Of a stretch of 64,000 nucleotides of DNA, positions 16,601 to 24,581 are shown piece after piece (position 1 is the first letter of the stretch; each line of letters begins with the position of its first letter). Position numbers and translations under genes: made by a program. The notes beneath the pieces are model-generated. The model worked only from the letters and a program-made list of their open reading frames with translations. It was not told the DNA's origin and made no database searches. Source of the DNA: Gallibacterium melopsittaci (GTDB lineage: Bacteria; Pseudomonadota; Gammaproteobacteria; Enterobacterales; Pasteurellaceae); the NCBI RefSeq assembly GCF_042433085.1, contig NZ_JBHLWA010000024.1, positions 54,895 through 118,894 on the forward strand, written 5' to 3'.

Positions 16601-19600
16601 TCACTTACAGAACTTGCTGCTGAAGTAGCAAAAACTGATGGCAATAAAGTTGAAAGTAAAGATGTGGTGATTTCTGCGGTTAATACGAACGGTAGTACCA
16701 AAGATGCAATGGTCTTAGCGAATGTGGATAGCACCTTGAAACCAGCTGATACCACCGCAGACAATGCTCGTAAAGCGGTAGCTGGAGATAACAAAGACGG
16801 TACAGGCGGTATCTATAGCTTAACTGATGCAGAGCTTAAACACGCTGCTTCAATGAAAGACCTTCAAACTGTGGCTCAAGCTGGCTTAGAATTTGCTGGC
16901 AACAACGGCGACGCAGTACATCGTCCATTAGGTACACAATTGAATATTGTGGGTAAATTAAATGCTACTGAAACAGCAGGCGATACCACCGTTAAGGCAG
17001 ATGATTACGCAAGCGATAATCTCGCTACCTTTGCTGATGCAACCAATAACTTAATCCGTATTGCGATTAAGAAAACCCCAACCTTTGAGGGTATTGTGTT
17101 GGATGGTCAAAATGGAAAAGATGGCTTTATCGGTGTAAATGAAAACGGTGAAGTGGTTGTTATCAATGGGGTTGATGGTAAGAATGGTGTTGATGGCCTA
17201 GACGGTAAAGATGGTTCTAAGATTATTACTGCAAAAGACCTTACTGGTGAGAACGCCACTATCAAACTTGCTTATGCAACTACTGATGGTAAGGGGTATT
17301 CAAAAGATAATAGCGAAGTTAAATCTAGCACGGTTAAACTTGATGAAGGGTTACATTTCAACAATGGTACCAATACCACAGCTGAAATTGGCGAAAATGG
17401 TATCGTGAAATATAACCTCAAGAGTGAATTAGCAGGCATTACCTCAATTGAAGGTGAAACTGAAGCAGGTAAAACAGCCGCTAAAATCACTTTGGGAAAA
17501 CCTGTAGCGACAGGAGAGACCCCAACCATCAATGTAAATAAGGCACGTTTAACTGATGTTGCAGCAGCGCAAGATGATAATGATGCAGTCAATAAAGCAC
17601 AATTAGATGCGTTGGCAGCAAAAGTTGGTGTTGGCACTAAGCCTATCAACGGTATTGATGGTGCGGCTGGTAAAGATGGTACAAGCAAGATCGGTGATCG
17701 TGGTGTTCCAGGAACAAATGCTAGCAATGGATTACAAGGTCCAGCAGGTAAAGATGGTCTTAACGGCACAACACTTGTTAATAAAGTCCAAGCCTTGCGT
17801 GATGGTACTGCGGGTTCATCGGTTTATACGAACGCAGAGACTGGCGAACGTGTTTTAGTCGAAAATGGCGAATATTACACAATCAATACAGTAGATGGTA
17901 AAGTCAAAGCTAACGATGGTCTCTGGTATGATAAAAATGATGTTGATAGCAAAACTGGTGAAGCGAAATCAGGTACAACAGGTCAAACGCTAGCACAGCT
18001 TGCGGGTGATGATGAGACTAAACATCTTACCAAAGATAAAGTGGCAGTGTCTGCGGTAAGTCCAGACGGTACAACCACTAACCCAACTACATTAGCAAAT
18101 ATCAAGGGTAACCTTGGCGACAAAGGGTTAGTAAGCGATGATGCTGCTAAGAAAGCTGCTGTTGATGCTTATAACGATGGTAAGGCAGAAGCTGATAAAG
18201 CGACTAGCTATGATGATTTAGTTGCTAAATTAACCGCTGCAGAAACAGAAGGTGATGATGCGGCTAAAGCAGCAGCGGCTAAAGCGAAAGCTGATCAACT
18301 TGTGGCGGATGCTAAAGTTAAGTTGATGACAACAAAAGATAGCGATACAGCACAAGCATTAGCAACAGCAGCTCGTGAAGCAGTTGCAGGTGCAAATAAA
18401 GATGGTAAAGGCGGTCTATTGGCACAAACCACTGGCTTGAATAACGCTGCAACTGTTGGCGATCTCCAAACTGTGGCTCAAGCTGGCTTAAGTTTTGCGG
18501 ATAATGCAGGTACAGAAGTTCATCGTCCATTAGGTACACAACTTAATATTGTGGGTAAATTAAATGCTGCTGGAACAGCAGGTGATACCACCGTTAATGA
18601 AGATGCTTACGCAAGCGATAATCTCGCTACCTTTGCTGATGCAACCAATAACTTAATCCGTATTGCGATTAAGAACACCCCAACCTTTGAGGGTATTGTG
18701 CTTGATGGTAAGGGTGCTGATGGTAAAGATGGCTATATCGGTGTGGACGCTGACGGTAACGTTGTTGTGAAGAACGGTATCAATGGTACTGATGGAACAG
18801 GCGGTACTAATGGTGCTTCTCGTGTGATTACCGAAGCTGATATCAACGGTACTGGTGGTGTAAGTGTTAATCTTACTTACAGTGTAAATAAGGGTAATAC
18901 TGGAACTACTTCGTTGAATAAGGGGCTAAATTTTGTTGATGGTACTAATACCACAGCTTCTATCGATAAAGATGGTAATATCAAGTATGACCTTAATGAT
19001 ACGTTGACGGGTATTACTTCTGTTGGTGGTAAAGATGGTCAAGGTAAGATTACATTTGGTGATAACAATACTATCAACGTAGGTGGTGCAAGAATCACTA
19101 ATGTAGGTGCACCTACTGAGAACAGTGATGCAGCGAATAAAGGCTATGTAGATACCGAAGTAGCGAATAAAGTAACAACAGTAACAAATGAGCTTACTAA
19201 TAAAGGCTTGAAGTTCTCTGCAAATGGCGAAGAAGGTACAACCGTTAAACTTGGCGATACTGTAAACGTAAATGCAGGAGCGAATACAAAAGTTACCACT
19301 ACTAAGCCTAAGGACGGCGTATTTAGCTATACTATTGAAGTTAAAGGTATTCCGATGACTTATGTGGATAGAGAAGGTAAGCCATTAGTTCAAGTCGGTG
19401 ATGATTTCTATCACTTGACAGCGAATGGTGCAGTTGACTTTACTACTAACGTTAAACCAGCTGGCATTAAGGCAGTAAAAGATCCAAGTAAGCTAAATAA
19501 TGAAGCGGTTGCTGATGATAACTTAGCGACAGTTGAAGTAGCTGATGCAGATCTTACTGATTCAAAACAAGCAAAAGCAGCGGTAAATGCTGGGCAAGTG

Positions 19601-20263
19601 GCCGACTTAATTGGCAAAGATGCTATTAAGAAAGACAGCAACGGTAACACTAAAGTGGATATTGGTGGTACAGGTAAATCCAGTATCAGTGATGCTGTAG
19701 CTCAAGTGAAAGCAGATGCAGTAAAATCTAAAACAAAGATTGCTGCAGGTGATAATATTGAAGTGACTGATGCCATCAATAGTGACGGTAGCACAACTTA
19801 TACTGTGAAGATGAAAAATAATCCTGAGTTCACTGAGTTGAAAGTGGGCAATGTGAAGATGACTTCATCAACAGATAATGATGGTATTAATGTATTAAAT
19901 GTTGGTGATGTACAAAATCCTACCCGAATTTCAGGTGTTGCGAATGGCGTAAATCCAAACGATGCGGTAAATGTTAGTCAGCTTCAATCATTGGGTAACC
20001 ACTTATCGAATCGTATTGAGAATGTTAACCGTAATGCGAATGCTGGTACTGCAAGTGCAATGGCAACCGCTGGCTTGCCTCAACCGATAGAAGCAGGACG
20101 TAGTGTAGTTGCTGTTGCTGGTAGTAGCTATGCTGGTGAAAATGCTCTGGCATTGGGGGTTTCAAAAGTTTCAGATAATGGTAAGATTATCTTAAAACTT
20201 TCTGGAAACTCAAATAGCCGTGGTAAGGTTGGTGTAACAGCTGGTGTTGCTTATCAGTGGTAA
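10610..20263 (+). CDS. Giant trimeric autotransporter adhesin (YadA/Hia type)
   Basis: 3217 residues. The N-terminus MNHIFKVIFDKTRGIFVAVSEL is an extended signal-peptide region, with a hydrophobic core at about 50-68 and an expected cut after LEAKA. A long head (about 75-710) of YadA-like A-(I/V)-G repeats is followed by a neck near 716 (RRITNVAAGALDTDAVNVSQL), a helical stalk, a second short head (884-978) and neck (983-1010), and a Ser-rich linker. A mosaic stalk (about 1050-2820) follows, with at least three HRPLGTQLNIVGKLN modules plus a diverged fourth and collagen-like G-X-Y stretches near 1525, 1890 and 2348. Necks lie near 2826 and 3106, and the YadA anchor ends VGVTAGVAYQW. It is surface exposed and probably binds host matrix or cells. 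A G9 tract in the signal region suggests on/off switching; the tract is in frame here. Confidence 0.96.
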   Translation: MNHIFKVIFDKTRGIFVAVSELTKNHTKEKSELITRHRGGVVRTFTLTNASAGVLAGLGVLSAFVISLEAKAGLDIRAAYNAIASLDCSNRELYGVDLAPTATANSINENTGCPTQYSVTIGYGAISQSSGGTAVGYMSETNGENSTALGRAARAGTVKETSRKNVSIVARQATAVGYNSLAFGNNSVAVGTYVGANLNGIVVGNNTYAQGVSSIAIGGADLVSGISNSEFGDKLPNSTIQSLFAPLWNETTGFFSPSSVNNGVGNSSNGFANLYGGSDDTNERRIKSPTYARGNGAIAIGTRALAGGDVSTALGPLSFALANRSTAVGIRSFVETGAIGGTAIGEQSRVFSSNAVSIGNLTEATNANTVAYGYKAYAVGENSMAIGNQVVAGGSVENGGTFINAYVNGDNAVNMADNDFADVRAAVKNYFIAQENNRLTRRTGDTYLTIGDLDIKKSEEVGKNVIVLGNSSAALKDNSISIGYSSLIDANNSLNIGSYNYIRANSNNSIIFGLNNRIISGAGYENNIAIGLDNIISSAVKDSMTIGRTNYIGQNISDTVVFGSKVSLQNGSNRTFAMGKDVAIGYDTVARDNNKAISNLSGGSGASDVIAFGSYSEVFSGSSNSIALGTRATISNNSPFATAIGSSARASANSAMAIGVGAIASIRNSIALGVNSVTDYTEFALEGWMPNKEDAIYSVSSNSTGIISVGKKGAERRITNVAAGALDTDAVNVSQLKSVYADMIAADFMSNKTQRALHYLSVSNSGASSKLAKELEQQENYNDYVNKKAQYLTYVARKEKNNEAFSQTSLDKMKSYLEQIETSNASFASLASKLSQIQTDGMSQYSDFSAAVAAINAAKTTDSGQKVLTTISENDIAASNYQNNTALAEDSIAIGYKASVKDTATGGIAIGTESQVDLRNSIAIGHTAQVKVGPEGSIALGFGSQTAALNGSQVSDYVITGKTEVAGFNANNPVLSIGNATVNRQIQHVAPGVLSESSTDAVNGSQLYFTNQAIANLESKLSGNSINPPSDGGSSSSSDAASSLQFTDDKDTDSLTVALANQKLKIAGTKDQIETVGKDQTLTIKLAETVTKKLDKIDTNGEESLTALLAKKANLDASNLKDGGTDETNYLTKWRNQLGGITFNGDTGSTKKKLGSTLKIYGASDTETAESGFTKGNIKVIGGENGLFIQLAQNLQGLGDIQINTLKLGTSDNAPTLTADSGNIRVSNGAKITNLTDGTDLSDAATVGQLKLDFVTDSTEAKAGKVNLVKEKLSIKGASGFITTANSKDGQEITIDLAQDLKDKLEKLNTPQGEQGASGIIKGTLGDKGTDADEARKAVAGDAKDGKGGLLAQNTGLNNAATVGDLQTVAKAGLSFADNAGTEVHRPLGTQLNIVGKLNTDKTAGDTTVKADDYASDNLATFADATNNLIRIAMLKNPTFTGVTLDNGNTDDTAAKVTLTPSKATDGDNKGKTVLNLSNGETVGDDGKGDDVVITGVAAGKTNDSVVNLGQLNDLAAKVGTEPVNGIDGKDGKDGIVSTTDGKGVPGTNGNDGKQGPAGKDGLNGTTVVNKVQALRDGVAGTVVYTEADGSRVLAENGSYYKAALVDGMEKANDGLWYAENDVDEDGNVINASAEGKTLKDLATADQNKIVAAKDVILSAVNADGTTNLPSTLANVKSGLGLTGKADNSDAGDDTADKTALTTPEAISADAAQKVIAGDTKNGKGGLLAKAGADLNKAANLGDLQAVAQAGLDFTGSIDASTAGDKGTTVHRPLGTALNIIGAKDTNEGLGGKEAYSAQNLTTLVDAENNQIQIAMKKAPEFESITLKAEGATNGVQVTPNVNGDKLTFANTTTTAGSDTKVVLSGLKDDSTDGTSAVTRAAFDQLASTIGGNGSNGAAGTPGIGGVNGTNGTQGPAGRDGLDGRSLTDQVFAQREGVSGNMVYTNKDGDRLVKIDGGYYKKDAFDGYTLANDGKWYAKEDVNADGSLIENPTSQAKSLTELAAEVAKTDGNKVESKDVVISAVNTNGSTKDAMVLANVDSTLKPADTTADNARKAVAGDNKDGTGGIYSLTDAELKHAASMKDLQTVAQAGLEFAGNNGDAVHRPLGTQLNIVGKLNATETAGDTTVKADDYASDNLATFADATNNLIRIAIKKTPTFEGIVLDGQNGKDGFIGVNENGEVVVINGVDGKNGVDGLDGKDGSKIITAKDLTGENATIKLAYATTDGKGYSKDNSEVKSSTVKLDEGLHFNNGTNTTAEIGENGIVKYNLKSELAGITSIEGETEAGKTAAKITLGKPVATGETPTINVNKARLTDVAAAQDDNDAVNKAQLDALAAKVGVGTKPINGIDGAAGKDGTSKIGDRGVPGTNASNGLQGPAGKDGLNGTTLVNKVQALRDGTAGSSVYTNAETGERVLVENGEYYTINTVDGKVKANDGLWYDKNDVDSKTGEAKSGTTGQTLAQLAGDDETKHLTKDKVAVSAVSPDGTTTNPTTLANIKGNLGDKGLVSDDAAKKAAVDAYNDGKAEADKATSYDDLVAKLTAAETEGDDAAKAAAAKAKADQLVADAKVKLMTTKDSDTAQALATAAREAVAGANKDGKGGLLAQTTGLNNAATVGDLQTVAQAGLSFADNAGTEVHRPLGTQLNIVGKLNAAGTAGDTTVNEDAYASDNLATFADATNNLIRIAIKNTPTFEGIVLDGKGADGKDGYIGVDADGNVVVKNGINGTDGTGGTNGASRVITEADINGTGGVSVNLTYSVNKGNTGTTSLNKGLNFVDGTNTTASIDKDGNIKYDLNDTLTGITSVGGKDGQGKITFGDNNTINVGGARITNVGAPTENSDAANKGYVDTEVANKVTTVTNELTNKGLKFSANGEEGTTVKLGDTVNVNAGANTKVTTTKPKDGVFSYTIEVKGIPMTYVDREGKPLVQVGDDFYHLTANGAVDFTTNVKPAGIKAVKDPSKLNNEAVADDNLATVEVADADLTDSKQAKAAVNAGQVADLIGKDAIKKDSNGNTKVDIGGTGKSSISDAVAQVKADAVKSKTKIAAGDNIEVTDAINSDGSTTYTVKMKNNPEFTELKVGNVKMTSSTDNDGINVLNVGDVQNPTRISGVANGVNPNDAVNVSQLQSLGNHLSNRIENVNRNANAGTASAMATAGLPQPIEAGRSVVAVAGSSYAGENALALGVSKVSDNGKIILKLSGNSNSRGKVGVTAGVAYQW
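10722..10730 (+). repeat. G9 homopolymer in the adhesin signal-peptide region
   Basis: Nine consecutive G residues follow CATA and precede TAGTGAG. They encode Arg-Gly-Gly-Val at residues 38-41 in the frame that yields the 3217-residue product. A change of one or two bases would shift the frame within the signal peptide. Poly-G tracts of this length are known slipped-strand switches in Pasteurellaceae and Neisseriaceae adhesin genes. Confidence 0.9.
14816..18670 (+). repeat. Near-identical direct repeats in the adhesin stalk
   Basis: A block of about 90 bp beginning GCAGGCGATACCACCGTTAA and ending AATCCGTATTGCGATT occurs at 14816-14911, 16975-17069 and 18576-18670; the first two are nearly identical. 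Each lies in a larger module with GATCTCCAAACTGTGGCT before it. A more diverged fourth protein copy lies at about 15900-16060 (HRPLGTALNIIGAKD). Such repeats favour recombination and changes in stalk length. Confidence 0.85.
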
Positions 20264-20306
20264 TAGAGATAAACCTCAGTAAGTCGTTTTAATACGACAA
20301 TAAACC

Positions 20307-20343
20307 AAAACCGAGTGAGAAGAAATTTTCACTCGGTTTTTTT
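20307..20343 (+). terminator. Intrinsic terminator of the adhesin gene
   Basis: AAAACCGAGTGA and TTCACTCGGTTTTTTT form a strong stem followed by a T-run, 44 bp after the adhesin stop. Confidence 0.9.
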
Positions 20344-20364
20344 GTGGATAAATTTAGGAAAATA

Positions 20365-20457
20365 TTAAGCAAACCATTTCACAAACAACACAATCCCAAT
20401 AATAGCGACTAAGGTTTGGCGAGTAATAATGCTGGTTATTAAAGGTAAATTTCCATC
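20365..20457 (-). pseudogene. C-terminal fragment of a membrane protein
   Basis: On the - strand 31 codons read LDGNLPLITSIITRQTLVAI and then IGIVLFVKWFA, ending at TAA (20365-20367). The end has the pattern of a final transmembrane helix. No start and no upstream domain are present, so this is a remnant of a lost gene. I do not recognise the family. Confidence 0.4.
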
Positions 20458-20495
20458 TAACTGGCACCTCTGCATTTATTTGTACGTGTCAGTTT

Positions 20496-20650
20496 TCATT
20501 TTTGCCAAATGTCTAATCTTTCCCAATTATCAATTATTCCAAAATCAGTGAGTGATACAGCATGATTTACGGGAGTAGGAAAATCATTTATTAAAGCTTG
20601 AAAACGCTGTCCCTAAGATGAATTTGGGTAAATAACTTTAATCCATGCTT
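20496..20650 (-). pseudogene. Degraded C-terminal gene fragment, unknown
   Basis: On the - strand one frame reads AWIKVIYPNSS, an internal TAG, then GQRFQALINDFPTPVNHAVS and LTDFGIIDNWERLDIWQK before TGA (20496-20498). The amino-acid texture is that of a real protein, interrupted by a stop. With the neighbouring fragment it fills the 314-bp stretch between the adhesin terminator and the esterase. Family not recognised. Confidence 0.4.
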
Positions 20651-20657
20651 CATAATT

Positions 20658-21476
20658 TTAATTTGAGATCAAAGCAAACCTTAAAAACTCCACAAAATGA
20701 TCCGCCCAATGTTTTTCGTGGTGGATTTCGTTTGCCATTAAACGTAGGCAGATATTGTCTAGTGAGTGTCCTGTACGAATTAAGGTTTGATAATAGTGTA
20801 ACGTACAATCAATATAGGCTTGATTCATATTGGAAATAAATTGTGCATCGGCATCATCACCTTCTTTAGTACCAACGTGAATAAAGACCTTACTAGCTTG
20901 ATCAATGGGGTGTTGATGAATAAAGTCGAGAAAGGCAGATTCACTAAACCATGATGCTAAGGAAAAGACGCCTAAATGCCCAAAAATGTGTGGATAAGCC
21001 GATCCCATATAAGCGGTAATAATTCCACCCATTGAACTGCCTGCTAATAAGGTATGTTCTCGTTCTGGTAAGGTGCGATAGTGTTGATCAATAAAAGGTT
21101 TTACAACTTCGACCACCCATTGCCCATATTCCATACCTAAACCGCCGATATTCCGCATTTCTGCTGAACCGACATCTGTTTGCCAAGGGGCATACTCATC
21201 TAAACGAGCTTCTCCAGCATTATCAATACCGACGACAATCATTTGCGGTAGTTCTTTATCGTGTTTGATAGTGGGAATAATCTTCCACGAATAGCCAGAA
21301 TAAGACTCTTTACTATAAAAAATATTCTGTCCATCGTGCATATATAGTACGGGATAGCGTTGCCATTGCTGTTGATGATAATTTTTGGGCAGAAGAACAC
21401 GCACACGACGCATATGATCAAAATATGGCACATAAAAATGATGTTCTTGCATTTCAAGGTAATGATGACGATACAC
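20658..21476 (-). CDS. Esterase family protein (PF00756-like alpha/beta hydrolase)
   Basis: 272 residues, no signal peptide. YPVLYMHDGQNIFY (about 42-55) is the strand and loop before the oxyanion hole, LLAGSSMGGIITAYMG (about 144-159) is the nucleophile elbow with Ser at about 148, and HEKHWADHFVEFL near the end holds candidate catalytic His residues. The start is GTG at 21476 with AAAGGA six bases upstream. It resembles enterochelin-esterase-type hydrolases but has no iron context here. It converges on the adhesin island, and the other PF00756-like gene (8500-9252) faces it across the island. It lies 20 bp downstream of rsmI on the same strand. Confidence 0.8.
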   Translation of the reverse strand: MYRHHYLEMQEHHFYVPYFDHMRRVRVLLPKNYHQQQWQRYPVLYMHDGQNIFYSKESYSGYSWKIIPTIKHDKELPQMIVVGIDNAGEARLDEYAPWQTDVGSAEMRNIGGLGMEYGQWVVEVVKPFIDQHYRTLPEREHTLLAGSSMGGIITAYMGSAYPHIFGHLGVFSLASWFSESAFLDFIHQHPIDQASKVFIHVGTKEGDDADAQFISNMNQAYIDCTLHYYQTLIRTGHSLDNICLRLMANEIHHEKHWADHFVEFLRFALISN

Positions 21477-21496
21477 GATAATTCCTTTTGCGGTAA

Positions 21497-22351
21497 TTAA
21501 TGTTCAGATGTGAAATGCTCTAGACCATACTGATAGAGGGCATTCTTTTTATAACCATATATTTCGGCTACGATCGCAGCTGCTTTTTTCAGTGGTAATT
21601 CTTGGCTAATCAAGCGTAAACTTAGCAGAGCTTGTTCGCTAAAATCCGATTTATCAGATTCAGGTGCCCCTTCAACAACTAAAACAATTTCTCCTTTACA
21701 ACGATTAGCATCTTGTTTTAACCAGTCAATTAATTCCACTAAACGGTTACCATAGATAGTTTCCCAGGTTTTGGTTAATTCTCTTGCCATGACAAGATAG
21801 CGATCTTCACCAAAGATCAATAGCATATCTTGTAGTGTGTCTAAAATTCGATGAGTGGATTCATAAAAAATCAGTGTTCGAGATTCTTGGCGTAACTCGG
21901 ATAAGCGATCTCGGCGAGCTTTGCTTTTGGCTGGTAAAAAGCCTTCAAAACAGAAGCGATTAGAGGCAATTCCTGCTGTAGAAAGTGCTGTAATAGCAGC
22001 ACAACAACCAGGAATAGGAACAACTTTAATATCGGCTTGGCGGCAAGCTCGTACAAGATGAAACCCAGGATCACTGATTAATGGTGTACCTGCATCAGAG
22101 ATTAAGGCAATATTGGTACCTTGTTGTAATTTTTCGATTAATACAGTGGCTTTCTGTTGCTCGTTATGATCATGTAATGCGAATAATGGTTTTTTGATTG
22201 CATAATGATTAAGCAGTAAACCACTATGCCGTGTGTCTTCTGCTGCAATAAGATCAACTTGGGTTAAAATATCCAACGCACGTTGGCTAATATCATTTAA
22301 ATTTCCGATTGGTGTAGCAACAATATACAATGTGCCAAATAAATTGCTCAT
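21497..22351 (-). CDS. rsmI: 16S rRNA (cytidine1402-2'-O)-methyltransferase RsmI
   Basis: 284 residues, family length. RsmI methylates the ribose of C1402 in the 30S decoding centre using S-adenosylmethionine. The tetrapyrrole-methylase fold is seen in GTLYIVATPIGNLNDISQRAL (about 6-26), AAEDTRHSG, LISDAGTPLISDPGFHLV and VPIPGCCAAITALSTAG. FEGFLPAKSKARRDRL and EIVLVVEG are the other conserved blocks. It is divergent from lpoA, as in E. coli. The roughly 115 bp between them must carry both promoters. Confidence 0.95.
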   Translation of the reverse strand: MSNLFGTLYIVATPIGNLNDISQRALDILTQVDLIAAEDTRHSGLLLNHYAIKKPLFALHDHNEQQKATVLIEKLQQGTNIALISDAGTPLISDPGFHLVRACRQADIKVVPIPGCCAAITALSTAGIASNRFCFEGFLPAKSKARRDRLSELRQESRTLIFYESTHRILDTLQDMLLIFGEDRYLVMARELTKTWETIYGNRLVELIDWLKQDANRCKGEIVLVVEGAPESDKSDFSEQALLSLRLISQELPLKKAAAIVAEIYGYKKNALYQYGLEHFTSEH

Positions 22352-22467
22352 AATTAAGTCTTTTATTTGCTTTTAAACTAATAGATAAGTAAGATTTTAC
22401 AGGTACTCAACCTAAGGTTGAGCGGTTTTATTTTGTCATGATAGTTCAAATTATCATAGGGATGAAT

Positions 22468-24198
22468 ATGTTAAACATTCTATTACAACGGATGAATTTA
22501 AAAAATCTTTTCCTGATTTTTTTTGTTGTGTTTAGTGTCGCAGGATGTAGTGTTTTATCAGGTTCAGGTAACACGATGTTACAAAACGATGCTTACGCTA
22601 GTTCAGATTTTTATTTAGATAAAGTCAATAGTAGTCAAGATGATGAAGAACGAATAAATTATCAATTATTGGCAGTGCGTGCTTTATTAAGTGAGAATAA
22701 AATTGATCAAGCGGCAAGTTTATTAGCTTCGTTAAAATACTTAGATGATGATCAACAACTTGATGCAAATTTATTAAAAGCACATTTATTAGCAGCTCAA
22801 CGTGATAATAATAGTGCTACTAGTTTATTAAATACGATTGATCTTAATCGTTTAAGTAATTCGCAAAAAGTACGTTATTATGGTGTATTAGCTCGAGTAG
22901 CAGAAAATAGTAAAGATATTGTGGGTTCAATTAATGCACATGTTCAAATGGATCGTTTTATTAGTGATATGCAGCGTAAACAACAAAATAACGATACGAT
23001 TTGGAGCTTATTGAGAAGTTTAGATAAGAATACACTTAATAGCTTAATTGTTGACCCAAATGATATTGTGTTAAAAGGTTGGATAGATTTAGCAAAAGTT
23101 TATAACGATCATATTTCACAACCAGATCAAATGCGTTTTGCGATTCAAAACTGGAAAACCACTTATGCGAATCACTCTGCAGCATTCTTATTACCAACCG
23201 ATTTGCGTGGGGTAGTTAATTTCCAAAATCAGCAACTTCAACAAGTTGCATTATTGCTGCCATTAAGTGGTAATGGTGAGATAATCGGAAAAATTATCCA
23301 ACAAGGTTTTAATGACGCTCATGGGACTTCGTCAGTGATTGTGAAAGCCTATGACACAATGAGTGGCACACCTATTGCTGATCTTGTTAATCAAGCAAAA
23401 CAAGAGGGGGCTCAAGCTGTTGTTGGTCCATTGTTAAAAAATAATGTGGAAACCTTATTGAATAGTAATGCGATGCAAGGATTAAGCGTATTAACGCTTA
23501 ATACGGCACAGAGTATGCGTCCATTACAAGGTGTCTGTTATTATGGATTATCACCTGAAGATGAAGCACAATCTGCTGCAGTAAAAATGTGGAATGATGG
23601 TGAAACTAATCCAATGGTATTTGCACCACAAAATGATCTTGGACAACGCAGTGCTTCTGCATTTAATGCAAGATGGCAGAGTCTCGCAGGAACGGATGCC
23701 AATACTTATTACTACAATCTAGTGGATGACATTTTGGTAAATATTAAAAATGCTTCCATGTCAGGCAAAGTGAGTGCGATTTATGTGGTGGCAGATAGCC
23801 AACAGCTGCAAGAGATTAAAACCACATTAGATAATTCAGATGAACATGGCATTGCGATTTATGCAACTTCACGTAGTAATTCTGCGAATAATGGTCCTGA
23901 TTATCGTATGACAATGAATGGCGTGAAATTTAGTGATATTCCATTCCTAAGTGATCTTGATTCAGCAAGTTATCAACAAGCATTAAAACTCGCTAATGGT
24001 GATTATTCATTACTTCGTTTATATGCAATGGGGGCGGATGCGTGGATGTTGATTAATAAATTTGCTGAAATGCGTCAAATTCCAGGTTATAGCATTAATG
24101 GATTAACTGGTGTATTAAGTGCTGGCGATGGCTGTAATATTGAGCGTGCTATGACATGGATGCAATACGATAACGGCAATATTAAGACAATTAACTAA
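22468..24198 (+). CDS. lpoA: Penicillin-binding protein activator LpoA
   Basis: 576 residues from ATG 22468. This start is chosen because MLNILLQRMNLKNL resembles the Haemophilus LpoA N-terminus; ATGs at 22438, 22462 and 22492 are in the same frame. A lipoprotein signal ends in the lipobox SVAGC. The N-terminal TPR-like half is followed by the type-I periplasmic-binding-protein fold beginning QVALLLPLSGNGEIIGKIIQQGFNDA. LpoA is an outer-membrane lipoprotein that stimulates PBP1a, and it is essential in Haemophilus by literature. A T8 run (22517-22524) lies in the signal sequence. First gene of lpoA-yraN-diaA-dolP. Confidence 0.93.
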   Translation: MLNILLQRMNLKNLFLIFFVVFSVAGCSVLSGSGNTMLQNDAYASSDFYLDKVNSSQDDEERINYQLLAVRALLSENKIDQAASLLASLKYLDDDQQLDANLLKAHLLAAQRDNNSATSLLNTIDLNRLSNSQKVRYYGVLARVAENSKDIVGSINAHVQMDRFISDMQRKQQNNDTIWSLLRSLDKNTLNSLIVDPNDIVLKGWIDLAKVYNDHISQPDQMRFAIQNWKTTYANHSAAFLLPTDLRGVVNFQNQQLQQVALLLPLSGNGEIIGKIIQQGFNDAHGTSSVIVKAYDTMSGTPIADLVNQAKQEGAQAVVGPLLKNNVETLLNSNAMQGLSVLTLNTAQSMRPLQGVCYYGLSPEDEAQSAAVKMWNDGETNPMVFAPQNDLGQRSASAFNARWQSLAGTDANTYYYNLVDDILVNIKNASMSGKVSAIYVVADSQQLQEIKTTLDNSDEHGIAIYATSRSNSANNGPDYRMTMNGVKFSDIPFLSDLDSASYQQALKLANGDYSLLRLYAMGADAWMLINKFAEMRQIPGYSINGLTGVLSAGDGCNIERAMTWMQYDNGNIKTIN

Positions 24199-24204
24199 AA
24201 TAAT

Positions 24205-24576
24205 ATGTCGTTATTCCGTCCAAGAAAACAAGGTGGCGAGTTTGAACAACAAGCTCGCCATTTTTTAGAAAAAAAAGGGCTGAAATTTATTGCAGCGAAT
24301 CAAAATTTTCCGTGTGGCGAATTAGATCTCATTATGCAGGATCACCAAACGATAGTATTTGTTGAAGTACGTCAACGTAAGAGTGATAAATTTGGTTCGG
24401 CAGTAGAGAGTATTTCTTGGGCAAAACAGCAGAAGTTATTAAAGACGGCAAATTTATGGTTAAGTCAACATGACCAAAGTTTAGATACGGTAAATTGTCG
24501 ATTTGATGTAGTGGCGTTTGATGGTACTAATCATCAATTAACTTGGCTAAAAAATTTTATTGAATTCAATGGTTGA
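24205..24576 (+). CDS. yraN: YraN family (UPF0102) endonuclease-like protein
   Basis: 123 residues. It has the restriction-endonuclease-like fold signature: GGEFEQQARHFLEKKGLKFIAANQNFPCGELDLIM followed by IVFVEVRQRKSDKFGSAVESIS. The GELDLI Glu/Asp pair and the E-V-R motif are the putative active-site residues. Its biological role is not established. It starts 6 bp after the lpoA stop and its stop overlaps the region just before diaA, so it is the second gene of the operon. Confidence 0.9.
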   Translation: MSLFRPRKQGGEFEQQARHFLEKKGLKFIAANQNFPCGELDLIMQDHQTIVFVEVRQRKSDKFGSAVESISWAKQQKLLKTANLWLSQHDQSLDTVNCRFDVVAFDGTNHQLTWLKNFIEFNG

Positions 24577-24581
24577 GAAAT

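Noticed and set aside
17272..17769. 165-codon open frame antisense to the adhesin, and other antisense frames such as 16510-16794 and 11479-11706
   Set aside because: They mirror repetitive Ala/Gly/Asp-rich adhesin coding sequence, with low-complexity Pro/Ser/Val products and no ribosome-binding site.
14816..18670. CRISPR-like periodic repeats
   Set aside because: The repeats are long, in frame, unevenly spaced and encode adhesin modules. There are no short palindromic repeats with unique spacers anywhere in the window.
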